Source: an uncultured Collinsella sp. (GTDB lineage Bacteria; Actinomycetota; Coriobacteriia; Coriobacteriales; Coriobacteriaceae). From it: a stretch of DNA of 13,076 bases. Under the pieces are notes generated by a model, which saw nothing but the letters and a program-made list of their open reading frames with translations, did not search any database and was not told the DNA's origin. Position 1 is the first letter of the stretch. Each line of letters begins with the position of its first letter. Shown here piece by piece: positions 5,790 through 11,922 of this stretch. Location of the stretch: positions 1-13,076 of the forward strand of contig CABVAO010000046.1 of NCBI GenBank assembly GCA_902496335.1, given 5' to 3'. Position numbers and translations under genes: made by a program.

Positions 5790-7577
5790 ATGAGCCAGAC
5801 CCGTCCCATCGATGAGCATTCCATGCACACCCGTACCTGCGGCGAGCTTCGCTTCGAGAACGTGGGCGAAGAGGTCACCCTCACCGGTTGGGTGAGCCGT
5901 CGCCGCGACCACGGCGGCCTTATCTTCTGCGACCTTCGCGACCGCGAGGGCATCACGCAGCTCACCTTCGACCCCGAGCACTCCGATGGCGATGCCTTTA
6001 AGATCGCCGAGACCATGCGTCCCGAGTGGCCCATCAAGATCCACGGCGTCGTGCGCGCTCGTGGCGAGGAGACCACCAACACCAAGCTCGCGACCGGCGA
6101 GATCGAGGTCCTGACCGACCACGCCGAGGTGCTCAACACGTCCGTCACCCCGCCGTTCCAGATCGAGGACGGCATCGAGACGAGCGAGGACACCCGCCTG
6201 CGCTATCGCTATCTGGACCTCCGTCGTCCCGAGATGATGGCCAACCTCAAGCTGCGCTCCGACTTTACCTTTGCCATTCGCGAGGCGCTGCACAACCGTG
6301 AGTTCATGGAGGTCGAGACGCCCTCCCTGTTCAAGTCCACGCCCGAGGGCGCTCGCGACTTCATCGTTCCCAGCCGTATTCAGCCGGGTAACTTCTACGC
6401 CCTGCCGCAGTCCCCGCAGCTCCTGAAGCAGCTGCTCATGGTCGGTGGCGTCGAGCGCTACTACCAGGTTGCCAAGTGCTTCCGCGACGAGGACCTGCGT
6501 GCCGACCGTCAGCCCGAGTTCACCCAGGTCGATATCGAGATGTCCTTCGTGGACCAGAACGATGTCATGAGCGCGCTCGAGGAGGTTCTTGCCGATGCTT
6601 TCGGCCGCATGGGTGTCGAGATGCCCACGCCGCTGCGTCGCATGAACTACTGGGATGCCATGGACACCTATGGCTCCGATAAGCCCGATACCCGCTATGG
6701 CATGCACCTGGTCGACCTGACCGACATCTTTGCCAACTCCAAGTTCAAGGTCTTTGCGACTGCCGCAAACGAGGAGGGCTCTGTCGTCAAGGCCATCAAC
6801 GCCAAGGGCGCCGGCGCCTGGGCACGTGCCAAGATCGATAAGCTTGCCGGCGTGGCCTCCACGTTTGGCGCCAAGGGCCTGGCTTGGATCGCCTTCCGTG
6901 AGGACGGCTCCATCAACAGCCCCATCGTCAAGTTCTTCTCGGACGAGGAGATGGCGGCTCTGCGCGAGCGCATGGACGTCGAGCCCGGCGACCTTGTGAT
7001 GTTCGCCGCCGGCCCGCGCCTGCTCTCCGACGAGATCCTGGGCGGCATGCGTTCCCACATGGCCAATGCGCTCGAGATCAAGCGCGAGGGTCACGACTTC
7101 CTGTGGGTCGTCAATTTCCCGCTGTTCCATTGGGACGAGGATCGCAAGGCCTATGCTGCCGAGCATCAGCCCTTTACCCTGCCGACCGAGACCGACATCG
7201 CCAAGATCGAGGCCGATCCGCTGGCAGCCGGTTCGTGCACCTACGACTTTGTCATGGACGGCTTTGAGGCCGGCGGCGGCGGTATGCGTATCCACAACGC
7301 CGAGATGCAGATGTCCATGCTCAAGCTCCTGGGCTTTACCGAGGAGCGCGCCGAGTCTCAGTTTGGCTTCCTCATGGAGGCCCTCAAGTTTGGTGCGCCC
7401 CCGATGGGCGGTTTCGCTCTGGGTCTGGACCGCGTGTGCATGCTGCTCACCGGTTCCGACTCCATCCGCGACGTCATGGCGTTCCCCAAGACGGCCAGTG
7501 GCTCCGACCTTATGTCGGGTGCTCCGAGTGCCGTTTCCGGCACCCAGCTCAAGGACGTCAGCCTGCGCCTGATGTAG
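5790..7577 (+). CDS. aspS: Aspartyl-tRNA synthetase, bacterial type
   Basis: A class II aminoacyl-tRNA synthetase that attaches aspartate to tRNA; 595 aa, normal for the bacterial form with its inserted GAD domain. It shows the N-terminal OB-fold anticodon-binding domain (GWVSRRRDHGGLIFCDLRDR, 33-52), motif 2 (FRDEDLRADRQPEFTQ, 231-246), the GAD insert (about 300-410) and motif 3 (GFALGLDRVCMLL, 541-553). The ATG at 5790 is ten bases after a perfect AAAGGAGG (5772-5779). His41 in RRRDHGG is the residue type recalled for non-discriminating enzymes, which also charge tRNA-Asn and then need GatCAB; discriminating enzymes such as that of E. coli have Leu there. No T-box motif was seen in the 256-bp gap shared with divergent serB. 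A clear terminator follows. Confidence 0.97.
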   Translation: MSQTRPIDEHSMHTRTCGELRFENVGEEVTLTGWVSRRRDHGGLIFCDLRDREGITQLTFDPEHSDGDAFKIAETMRPEWPIKIHGVVRARGEETTNTKLATGEIEVLTDHAEVLNTSVTPPFQIEDGIETSEDTRLRYRYLDLRRPEMMANLKLRSDFTFAIREALHNREFMEVETPSLFKSTPEGARDFIVPSRIQPGNFYALPQSPQLLKQLLMVGGVERYYQVAKCFRDEDLRADRQPEFTQVDIEMSFVDQNDVMSALEEVLADAFGRMGVEMPTPLRRMNYWDAMDTYGSDKPDTRYGMHLVDLTDIFANSKFKVFATAANEEGSVVKAINAKGAGAWARAKIDKLAGVASTFGAKGLAWIAFREDGSINSPIVKFFSDEEMAALRERMDVEPGDLVMFAAGPRLLSDEILGGMRSHMANALEIKREGHDFLWVVNFPLFHWDEDRKAYAAEHQPFTLPTETDIAKIEADPLAAGSCTYDFVMDGFEAGGGGMRIHNAEMQMSMLKLLGFTEERAESQFGFLMEALKFGAPPMGGFALGLDRVCMLLTGSDSIRDVMAFPKTASGSDLMSGAPSAVSGTQLKDVSLRLM

Positions 7578-7600
7578 GCAAGCGGCTACATATTGCTTGC

Positions 7601-7635
7601 AACGAGGGAAGGACGTGTGCCTTCCCTCGTTTTTT
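7601..7635 (+). terminator. Intrinsic terminator of aspS
   Basis: A perfect 12-bp stem (7601-7612 AACGAGGGAAGG with 7620-7631 CCTTCCCTCGTT), a 7-nt loop and a T-tract running to 7635, 24 bp after the aspS stop codon. Confidence 0.92.
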
Positions 7636-7676
7636 ATGCGCCGAGATTGTGAGGACATGGGGTGACCGGACGTCGA

Positions 7677-7846
7677 GGAAACTGCGTCCCGGAATTTGCG
7701 TCCAGAATGGGATGTACTTTCCGCCAGGGTCGCTCAGCGGAAACTGCGTCCCAGAATCCAGCCAAATAACGGGTCGCACTTTCCGGTTGAGCCTTCTGGC
7801 GGAAACTGTGTCCCATCATTGACGCTCGAAATGGGATGCGATTTCC
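7677..7846. repeat. Array of three 46-bp imperfect palindromes, 62-bp period
   Basis: Three units at 7677-7722, 7739-7784 and 7801-7846, each exactly 46 bp and exactly 62 bp apart. Each begins GGAAACTGYGTCCC and ends GGGWYGYRMTTTCC-like (GGGATGTACTTTCC, GGGTCGCACTTTCC, GGGATGCGATTTCC), so each folds into a hairpin of about 14 bp with an 18-nt variable loop. Most departures from Watson-Crick pairing are G-T pairs, and position 6 of the stem is unpaired in all three. The two 16-bp spacers (7723-7738, 7785-7800) resemble each other's reverse complement (TGAGC...CTGGC). The pattern is like BIME/REP clusters of other bacteria; the family is not identified. Confidence 0.85.
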
Positions 7847-7873
7847 GTCCCGCCCTCAACAAGCATCTAACGC

Positions 7874-7879
7874 TACAAT
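7874..7879 (+). promoter_or_regulatory. Candidate -10 box of the HPr-family gene
   Basis: TACAAT matches the -10 consensus at five of six positions and would start transcription about 48 bp before the gene. No acceptable -35 hexamer lies at the right distance; the last palindrome unit ends 27 bp upstream, so that array could influence this promoter. Confidence 0.35.
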
Positions 7880-7933
7880 AACTACCACGTGGCTGGGTTT
7901 TGCCGGCCGATGTGCGATGTCGCGGGAGGGGAC

Positions 7934-8182
7934 ATGGTCGAGTTTACGAAGACGATTAAAGATCCGTTGGGATTACATGCCCGCCCGGTTGCGCTGCTCT
8001 ATGACATCATTGCCAAGCATCGTAGCGACGTGTCAGTCAGCATTGGCGATCGCCACACGGATGGCCGCGATGTCATGGGACTCATGGCTCTCTACGGCGA
8101 GTGCGGCGAGGACATCATCTTCCGCGTTTCGGGCGTAGATGAGGCCTCCTGTGTCACGTCGATCAGAAACCTCTCGCTCTAA
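7934..8182 (+). CDS. HPr-family phosphocarrier protein (ptsH-like) with Asp at position 46
   Basis: HPr passes phosphate from enzyme I to sugar-specific PTS proteins through a histidine. This 82-aa protein has the active-site motif PLGLHARPVA with His15 and Arg17, and the second HPr signature region, here GRDVMGLMALYG. In B. subtilis HPr the same place reads KSIMGVMSLG with Ser46, the target of HPr kinase; counting residues puts Asp46 here, a natural phosphoserine mimic. The ATG at 7934 follows GGGAGGGG (7924-7931); an in-frame GTG at 7889 would give 97 aa without a ribosome binding site. No ptsI gene is adjacent, and terminators before and after suggest a single-gene unit. It could be the main HPr or a paralogue with a regulatory role; sequence alone does not decide. 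Confidence 0.85.
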   Translation: MVEFTKTIKDPLGLHARPVALLYDIIAKHRSDVSVSIGDRHTDGRDVMGLMALYGECGEDIIFRVSGVDEASCVTSIRNLSL

Positions 8183-8197
8183 GCGCATCAATGTGAC

Positions 8198-8214
8198 AAG
8201 GGGACAGTCCCCTT
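8198..8214. repeat. Short perfect palindrome AAGGGGAC-A-GTCCCCTT
   Basis: An 8-bp perfect inverted repeat around a single A, 16 bp after the HPr-family stop codon. It has the GGGGACAG core also seen at 11445-11452. It could be a short hairpin with loop CAG, but there is no clean T-tract; the true terminator seems to be the next hairpin. Confidence 0.45.
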
Positions 8215-8238
8215 TGTTGCATAAATTGGTATGACAAG

Positions 8239-8275
8239 GCACCGCAAAGAGATGGTCTTTGTGGTGCTTCTTTTG
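8239..8275 (+). terminator. Terminator of the HPr-family gene
   Basis: GCACCGCAAAGA (8239-8250) pairs with TCTTTGTGGTGC (8256-8267) over 12 bp with one G-T pair, followed by a T-rich stretch TTCTTTTGTTT. Confidence 0.85.
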
Positions 8276-8321
8276 TTTCGTATAGGAAACTTTTTCGAAA
8301 TCTGAATGGGGACCCTTTCCA

Positions 8322-8375
8322 AAAAGTTAACCACGTGTTAGTTTACTAAAGCGAACATAGGCGTGGCTAACTTTT
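8322..8375. promoter_or_regulatory. Inverted repeat upstream of feoA, candidate metal-repressor operator
   Basis: AAAAGTTAACCACG (8322-8335) and CGTGGCTAACTTTT (8362-8375) are inverted over 14 bp with one mismatch. Inside them lies TTAGTTTACTAA (8338-8349), arms TTAGT/ACTAA. The TTAG...CTAA core resembles operators of the DtxR/IdeR/MntR family of iron and manganese repressors. It ends 43 bp before the first feoA, a promoter-proximal position. Confidence 0.5.
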
Positions 8376-8417
8376 GCTGCGCCGATGTGAAGGACGAACT
8401 GACGTTAGGAGCCACTC

Positions 8418-8660
8418 ATGTCTTGCGGACCGCAGATGCCGGCAATGCCGCTTTCGATGGTAAAAGCGGGCGAAACCGTGCGCGTGTCTCGTGTAAAGGG
8501 CAATGAGGATATGAAGCACCACCTCAAGGATCTCGGCTTTGTCGAGGGCAACGAAATCCACGTGGTGAGCTCGAGTGGCGCCAATATCATCGTCACGGTG
8601 CTGGGCGCACGCTTTGGCATCGATTCCAAGGTTGCCATGCACATCATGACCGTCGGTTAG
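8418..8660 (+). CDS. feoA: FeoA-family protein (first copy)
   Basis: FeoA is a small cytoplasmic SH3-like protein that interacts with the FeoB ferrous iron transporter. The 80 aa show the family pattern: AGETVRVSRVKG, then HHLKDLGFVEGNEIHVV and a final VLGARFGIDSKVAMHIMTV. A short N-terminal extension (MSCGPQMPAMPLSMV) contains one Cys. ATG at 8418 follows AGGAG with seven bases of spacing. It begins the feoA-feoA-feoB set, 39 bp before the second copy, and has an inverted repeat of metal-repressor type upstream. Which of the two FeoA proteins acts with FeoB, or whether both do, cannot be told. Confidence 0.92.
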   Translation: MSCGPQMPAMPLSMVKAGETVRVSRVKGNEDMKHHLKDLGFVEGNEIHVVSSSGANIIVTVLGARFGIDSKVAMHIMTVG

Positions 8661-8699
8661 TCTGCAGCATTTCATAAAAACCGAAAGGGGGATAAGAGG

Positions 8700-8921
8700 A
8701 TGAAGACGTTGGGTGACGTTAAGGTGGGCGAGAGCTCTACCATCGTCAAGCTTCACGGTGAGGGTGCGCTTCGCCGCCACCTTATGGACCTGGGGCTCAT
8801 CAAGGGCACTTCGTTCAAGGTCGTGAAGGTTGCACCGCTCGGTGATCCGGTCGAGATCAACGTGCGCGGCTACGAGCTTTCCATCCGCAAGGAGGAGGCG
8901 GCCGTCGTCGAGGTCCAGTAA
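8700..8921 (+). CDS. feoA: FeoA-family protein (second copy)
   Basis: A second FeoA, 73 aa, clearly different from the first but with the same layout: GESSTIVKLHGEGALRRHL, then MDLGLIKGTSFKVVKVAPLG and the C-terminal VRGYELSIRKEEAAVVEV. It matches the commoner FeoA pattern more closely (LGDPVEINVRGYELSIR). The purine-rich GGGGGATAAGAGG directly precedes ATG at 8700. Paired FeoA proteins ahead of FeoB occur in several anaerobic lineages. A 123-bp gap with its own inverted repeat separates it from feoB. Confidence 0.93.
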   Translation: MKTLGDVKVGESSTIVKLHGEGALRRHLMDLGLIKGTSFKVVKVAPLGDPVEINVRGYELSIRKEEAAVVEVQ

Positions 8922-8949
8922 GGGCTCGCGGCGTGTATTTCTGCAGGTA

Positions 8950-8969
8950 AAGTTAGGTATTTCTAACTT
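8950..8969. promoter_or_regulatory. Inverted repeat upstream of feoB, candidate metal-repressor operator
   Basis: AAGTTAG (8950-8956) and CTAACTT (8963-8969) are perfect 7-bp arms around GTATTT. The core TTAGGTATTTCTAA fits the TTAGG...CCTAA type of site bound by DtxR-family repressors. It lies 75 bp before feoB, after the second feoA, so feoB may have a second, separately regulated promoter. Confidence 0.55.
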
Positions 8970-9044
8970 AATGCAGCAACTTTGAAGCACATTATCCAGC
9001 TCGCGCGGAGAAAGCAGCGCGGGCACACAAGGAAGAAGGATTGA

Positions 9045-11372
9045 ATGGCGGATTCTCAGATCCATGTCGTGCTGGCGGGTAACCCCAACTGCGGCAAGAC
9101 CACGCTTTTCAACCTGATCACCGGCGCCAACGGCTACGTTGGCAACTGGCCCGGCGTCACGGTTGAGAAAAAGGAGGCCAAGTTCCTAAGCGACAAGAAC
9201 GTTACCATCACGGACCTCCCCGGCATCTACTCGCTTTCCCCCTACAGCCCCGAGGAGCAGTGCTCGCGCGATTACCTCATGAGCGGCGAGCCCGATGTTG
9301 TCGTCCAGGTTGTCGATGCCACCAACCTCGAGCGCAACCTGTACCTGGCGCTTCAGGTTATCGAGACCGGCCTGCCCGTGGTCGTCGCCCTCAACATGGC
9401 CGACTTGGTCGAGAAGAACGGTGACAAGATCGACACGGACAAGCTCTCCAAGAAGCTCGGCTGCCCGGTCATGATGATCTCCGCTCTTAAGAACAAGGGC
9501 ATCAAGGAGCTGTTCGAGCAGGTCAAAAAGTCCGCTGCTTCCAAGGGGCAGGTGCCGGAGCACAAGTTCGACTCCTCCATCGAGGACGTTCTGACGCACA
9601 TCGAGAACAACCTTCCGGCGAGCGTTCCCGCCAACAAGCGCCGCTATTACGCCGTCAAGCTGTTCGAGCGTGACGCAGACGCCTGCAAGCTCATCAACCT
9701 CACCAAGGAGAAGGCCGCTCGCGTGGAGCAGCTGGTCGCCCAGTGCGAGCAGGACTGCGACGACGACGCCGAGTCCATCATCACCGGCGAGCGTTACGGC
9801 GTGATTGCCCACATCGTTGACGAGTGCCTCACCAAGGCTCCGGCAAAGATGAGCACCTCCGAGAAGATCGACCGCGTGGTTACCAACCGTATCCTGGGCC
9901 TGCCGATCTTTGTGGTCATCATGTTCTGCGTGTACTACATCGCCGTTTCTACCTTGGGCGGCACGGTGACCGACTTCACCAACGACCAGCTCTTCGGTAC
10001 CGACGGTTGGTATGTGCTCGGCCAGGGTCGCGACGCCTACGACGCGGCCGTCGAGGCTGCGGGTGACAATGCCGACTCGGTCGACCCGGCACAGTACGGC
10101 CCCTATGTCCCGGGTATCACCACCGTGGTGCACGACGCCCTTGTGGCGGGCGGCACCGAGGACGGTGGCCTGGTCGATTCGCTGGTCTGCGACGGCATCG
10201 TCGGCGGCCTGGGCGCCATCTTCGGCTTCGTCCCGCAGATGTTCCTGCTGTTCGTCATGCTGTCCTTCTTGGAGGACTGCGGCTATATGGCCCGCGTCGC
10301 CTTCATCATGGACCGCGTGTTCCGCCGCTTTGGCCTGTCCGGTAAGTCCTTCATCCCCATGCTCGTGTCCTCGGGCTGCGGCGTCCCCGGCGTCATGGCT
10401 ACCAAGACCATCGAGAACGAGAAGGACCGCCGCATGACGGTCATGACCACCACGTTCATTCCCTGTGGCGCTAAGCTGCCGATCATCGCCCTGCTCATGG
10501 GTTCCATCATCGGCGATTCTTCTACCACCGCCGCGTGGATCAGCCCGCTCTTCTACTTCCTGGGCGTCTTTGCCGTCATCGCCTCGGGCCTCATGCTCAA
10601 GAAGACCAAGCTCTTCGCCGGCCGCCCGACCCCGTTTGTCATGGAGCTCCCCGCTTACCACTTCCCGGCGATCCGCTCCTGGGCGCTGCACGTGTGGGAG
10701 CGCTGCTGGGCCTTTATCAAGAAGGCCGGCACGATCATCTTCGCCTCTACCGTCGTGGTGTGGTTCCTCTCCAACTTTGGTAGCTACAACGGCTCCTTTG
10801 GCTTCCTGCCTGCGATGGACGGCATCCCCGAGGAGTTCATGGACTACTCCGTGCTCGCCATGCTGGGCAACCTGGTCGCTTGGATCTTCGCCCCGCTCGG
10901 CTTTAGCACCTGGCAGGCAACCGCGCTGACTGTCTCTGGCCTCGTCGCCAAGGAGAACGTCGTCGCCACCGCCGGCTCGCTGCTGTCCGTCGCCGACGCG
11001 GGCGAGACCGACCCGAGCCTGTGGACCGCGTTTGCCGGCATGTTCCCCACCATGGGCGCCTGCGTTGCCTTCGGCGCGTTCAACCTGCTGTGCGCTCCGT
11101 GCTTTGCCGCTATGGGTACCATCCGCAACCAGATGGATTCCGGCAAGTGGACCGCGATTGCCCTCGGCTACGAGTGCGCCTTCGCTTGGGTGATCGGCCT
11201 GTTCATCAACCAGTTCTATAACCTGCTTGTCCTTGGGCAGTTTGGCTTCTGGACGGTTGTGGCTATCGTGCTGCTGGTCGTGATGCTCTTCCAGATTTTC
11301 CGTCCTATGCCCAAGCACGCTTGGACCGACGAGGACGAGACCAACACTGCTTCCGCTGCAGTTTCCGCCTAA
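9045..11372 (+). CDS. feoB: Ferrous iron transporter FeoB
   Basis: FeoB is an inner-membrane Fe(II) importer with a cytoplasmic GTPase domain at its N terminus. In 775 aa the G-domain motifs are complete: G1 GNPNCGKTT (12-20), G2 Thr39, G3 DLPG (57-60), G4 NMAD (117-120) and G5 SAL (146-148). A helical linker (about 175-270) leads to the membrane part, which starts near residue 283. It carries both conserved gate regions with their Cys (SGCGVPG at 443-449 and PCGAKLP at 473-479) and a further NLLCAPCFAAMG near 680-691. The loop after the first membrane segment (about 305-385) is long and acidic, with an extra stretch compared with E. coli FeoB as recalled. ATG at 9045 follows AAGGAAGAAGGA. 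The terminator at 11402-11434 ends the unit. Confidence 0.97.
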   Translation: MADSQIHVVLAGNPNCGKTTLFNLITGANGYVGNWPGVTVEKKEAKFLSDKNVTITDLPGIYSLSPYSPEEQCSRDYLMSGEPDVVVQVVDATNLERNLYLALQVIETGLPVVVALNMADLVEKNGDKIDTDKLSKKLGCPVMMISALKNKGIKELFEQVKKSAASKGQVPEHKFDSSIEDVLTHIENNLPASVPANKRRYYAVKLFERDADACKLINLTKEKAARVEQLVAQCEQDCDDDAESIITGERYGVIAHIVDECLTKAPAKMSTSEKIDRVVTNRILGLPIFVVIMFCVYYIAVSTLGGTVTDFTNDQLFGTDGWYVLGQGRDAYDAAVEAAGDNADSVDPAQYGPYVPGITTVVHDALVAGGTEDGGLVDSLVCDGIVGGLGAIFGFVPQMFLLFVMLSFLEDCGYMARVAFIMDRVFRRFGLSGKSFIPMLVSSGCGVPGVMATKTIENEKDRRMTVMTTTFIPCGAKLPIIALLMGSIIGDSSTTAAWISPLFYFLGVFAVIASGLMLKKTKLFAGRPTPFVMELPAYHFPAIRSWALHVWERCWAFIKKAGTIIFASTVVVWFLSNFGSYNGSFGFLPAMDGIPEEFMDYSVLAMLGNLVAWIFAPLGFSTWQATALTVSGLVAKENVVATAGSLLSVADAGETDPSLWTAFAGMFPTMGACVAFGAFNLLCAPCFAAMGTIRNQMDSGKWTAIALGYECAFAWVIGLFINQFYNLLVLGQFGFWTVVAIVLLVVMLFQIFRPMPKHAWTDEDETNTASAAVSA

Positions 11373-11401
11373 GTCCGAATAAGGATCAACCCCTTTCCAC
11401 G

Positions 11402-11434
11402 AGCCCGGGTGTCTCAGTGACACTCGGGCTTTTT
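11402..11434 (+). terminator. Terminator of feoB
   Basis: AGCCCGGGTGTC (11402-11413) pairs with GACACTCGGGCT (11419-11430) with one G-T pair, followed by TTTTT, 30 bp after the feoB stop. Confidence 0.92.
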
Positions 11435-11445
11435 GACGCAATGGG

Positions 11446-11519
11446 GGGACAGATTGCTTTGCTCCAGAAGTAAGATGTGGCGTTTCCGCAGATAAAACCG
11501 ACCAAAATAAACCTGTCCC
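11446..11519. repeat. Intergenic element bounded by GGGACAG inverted ends
   Basis: GGGACAG (11446-11452) and CTGTCCC (11513-11519) bound a 74-bp AT-richer segment; read inward, both ends go GGGACAG, one base, TT. Inside, 11464-11489 (CCAGAAGTAAGATGTGGCG then TTTCCGC) resembles the right half of the first palindrome unit (CCAGAATGGGATGTACTTTC at 7702-7721). The right end runs into TTTTT, so it might also act as a weak terminator. It looks like a decayed member of an intergenic repeat family; this rests on alignment by eye. Confidence 0.4.
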
Positions 11520-11577
11520 TTTTTGGTAGGTGGAGAATGGGGTAAAGTAAGTAGTGGTTAACTAGAGGAGGCTTGCT

Positions 11578-11778
11578 ATGGCACCTATCGATATTGTTGT
11601 ACTGGCTGTTATCGGCGTTGCGTTTGTCGCCGTGTGCGTGCGCATCTACCGCAAGGGCACCTGCGCCGACTGCGCTCAGGGTGGCGTTTGCACGGGGCAT
11701 TGCTTCAACAAAAAGACGTGCGCCGCACTTAAGGGCGTGGACAAAATCGCCGAAGACTTGGGCCGCGGTATCAAATAA
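11578..11778 (+). CDS. FeoB-associated Cys-rich membrane protein
   Basis: A 66-aa protein with one N-terminal membrane segment (residues 4-23, IDIVVLAVIGVAFVAVCV) followed by RIYRKG and a Cys-rich tail: Cys29 and Cys32 (CADC), Cys38 and Cys42 (CTGHC) and Cys48. This matches the small Cys-rich proteins often encoded after feoB (FeoB_associated family), thought to assist iron import in place of FeoC; the function is not established. ATG at 11578 follows GAGGAGG. Unusually, it is cut off from feoB by a terminator and 205 bp, so it must have its own promoter, which I could not identify. A hairpin terminator follows. Confidence 0.85.
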   Translation: MAPIDIVVLAVIGVAFVAVCVRIYRKGTCADCAQGGVCTGHCFNKKTCAALKGVDKIAEDLGRGIK

Positions 11779-11791
11779 GGTCCGGACATCC

Positions 11792-11825
11792 AAGCGCTCC
11801 GCGGGCATCCGTTCGCGGGGCGCTT
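11792..11825 (+). terminator. Terminator of the FeoB-associated gene
   Basis: AAGCGCTCCGCG (11792-11803) pairs with CGCGGGGCGCTT (11814-11825) over 12 bp with one T-G pair. The following sequence TGTGCATTTG is only moderately T-rich. Confidence 0.7.
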
Positions 11826-11922
11826 TGTGCATTTGAGGGAGAGCACGGCGAGTCGAAGAGTATTTTTGGGGTATCGTTAACTGGACTATTAATTGGCAAC
11901 TTATCTATAACGGAGTAACCGC

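Larger units (their letters stand above)
7636..7933. other. Gene-free stretch between aspS and the HPr gene
   Basis: With the aspS terminator, a 356-bp gap without a supported gene. It contains the three-unit palindrome array (7677-7846) and, near 7874, a promoter-like -10 box for the HPr-family gene. No small ORF with a ribosome binding site was found in it. Confidence 0.7.

Noticed and set aside
7677..7846. Possible CRISPR array (regularly spaced repeats)
   Set aside because: Only three units. The conserved parts are the two arms of each hairpin around a variable loop, and the 16-bp spacers resemble one another in inverted form. No cas genes are present.
9186..11441. Very long open frame on the minus strand (751 codons) opposite feoB, and a similar one of 670 codons opposite aspS (5646-7658)
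   Set aside because: Both are antisense shadows of strongly recognised genes in high-GC codon usage; their translations are rich in His, Gly and Asp-Val repeats and match no family.
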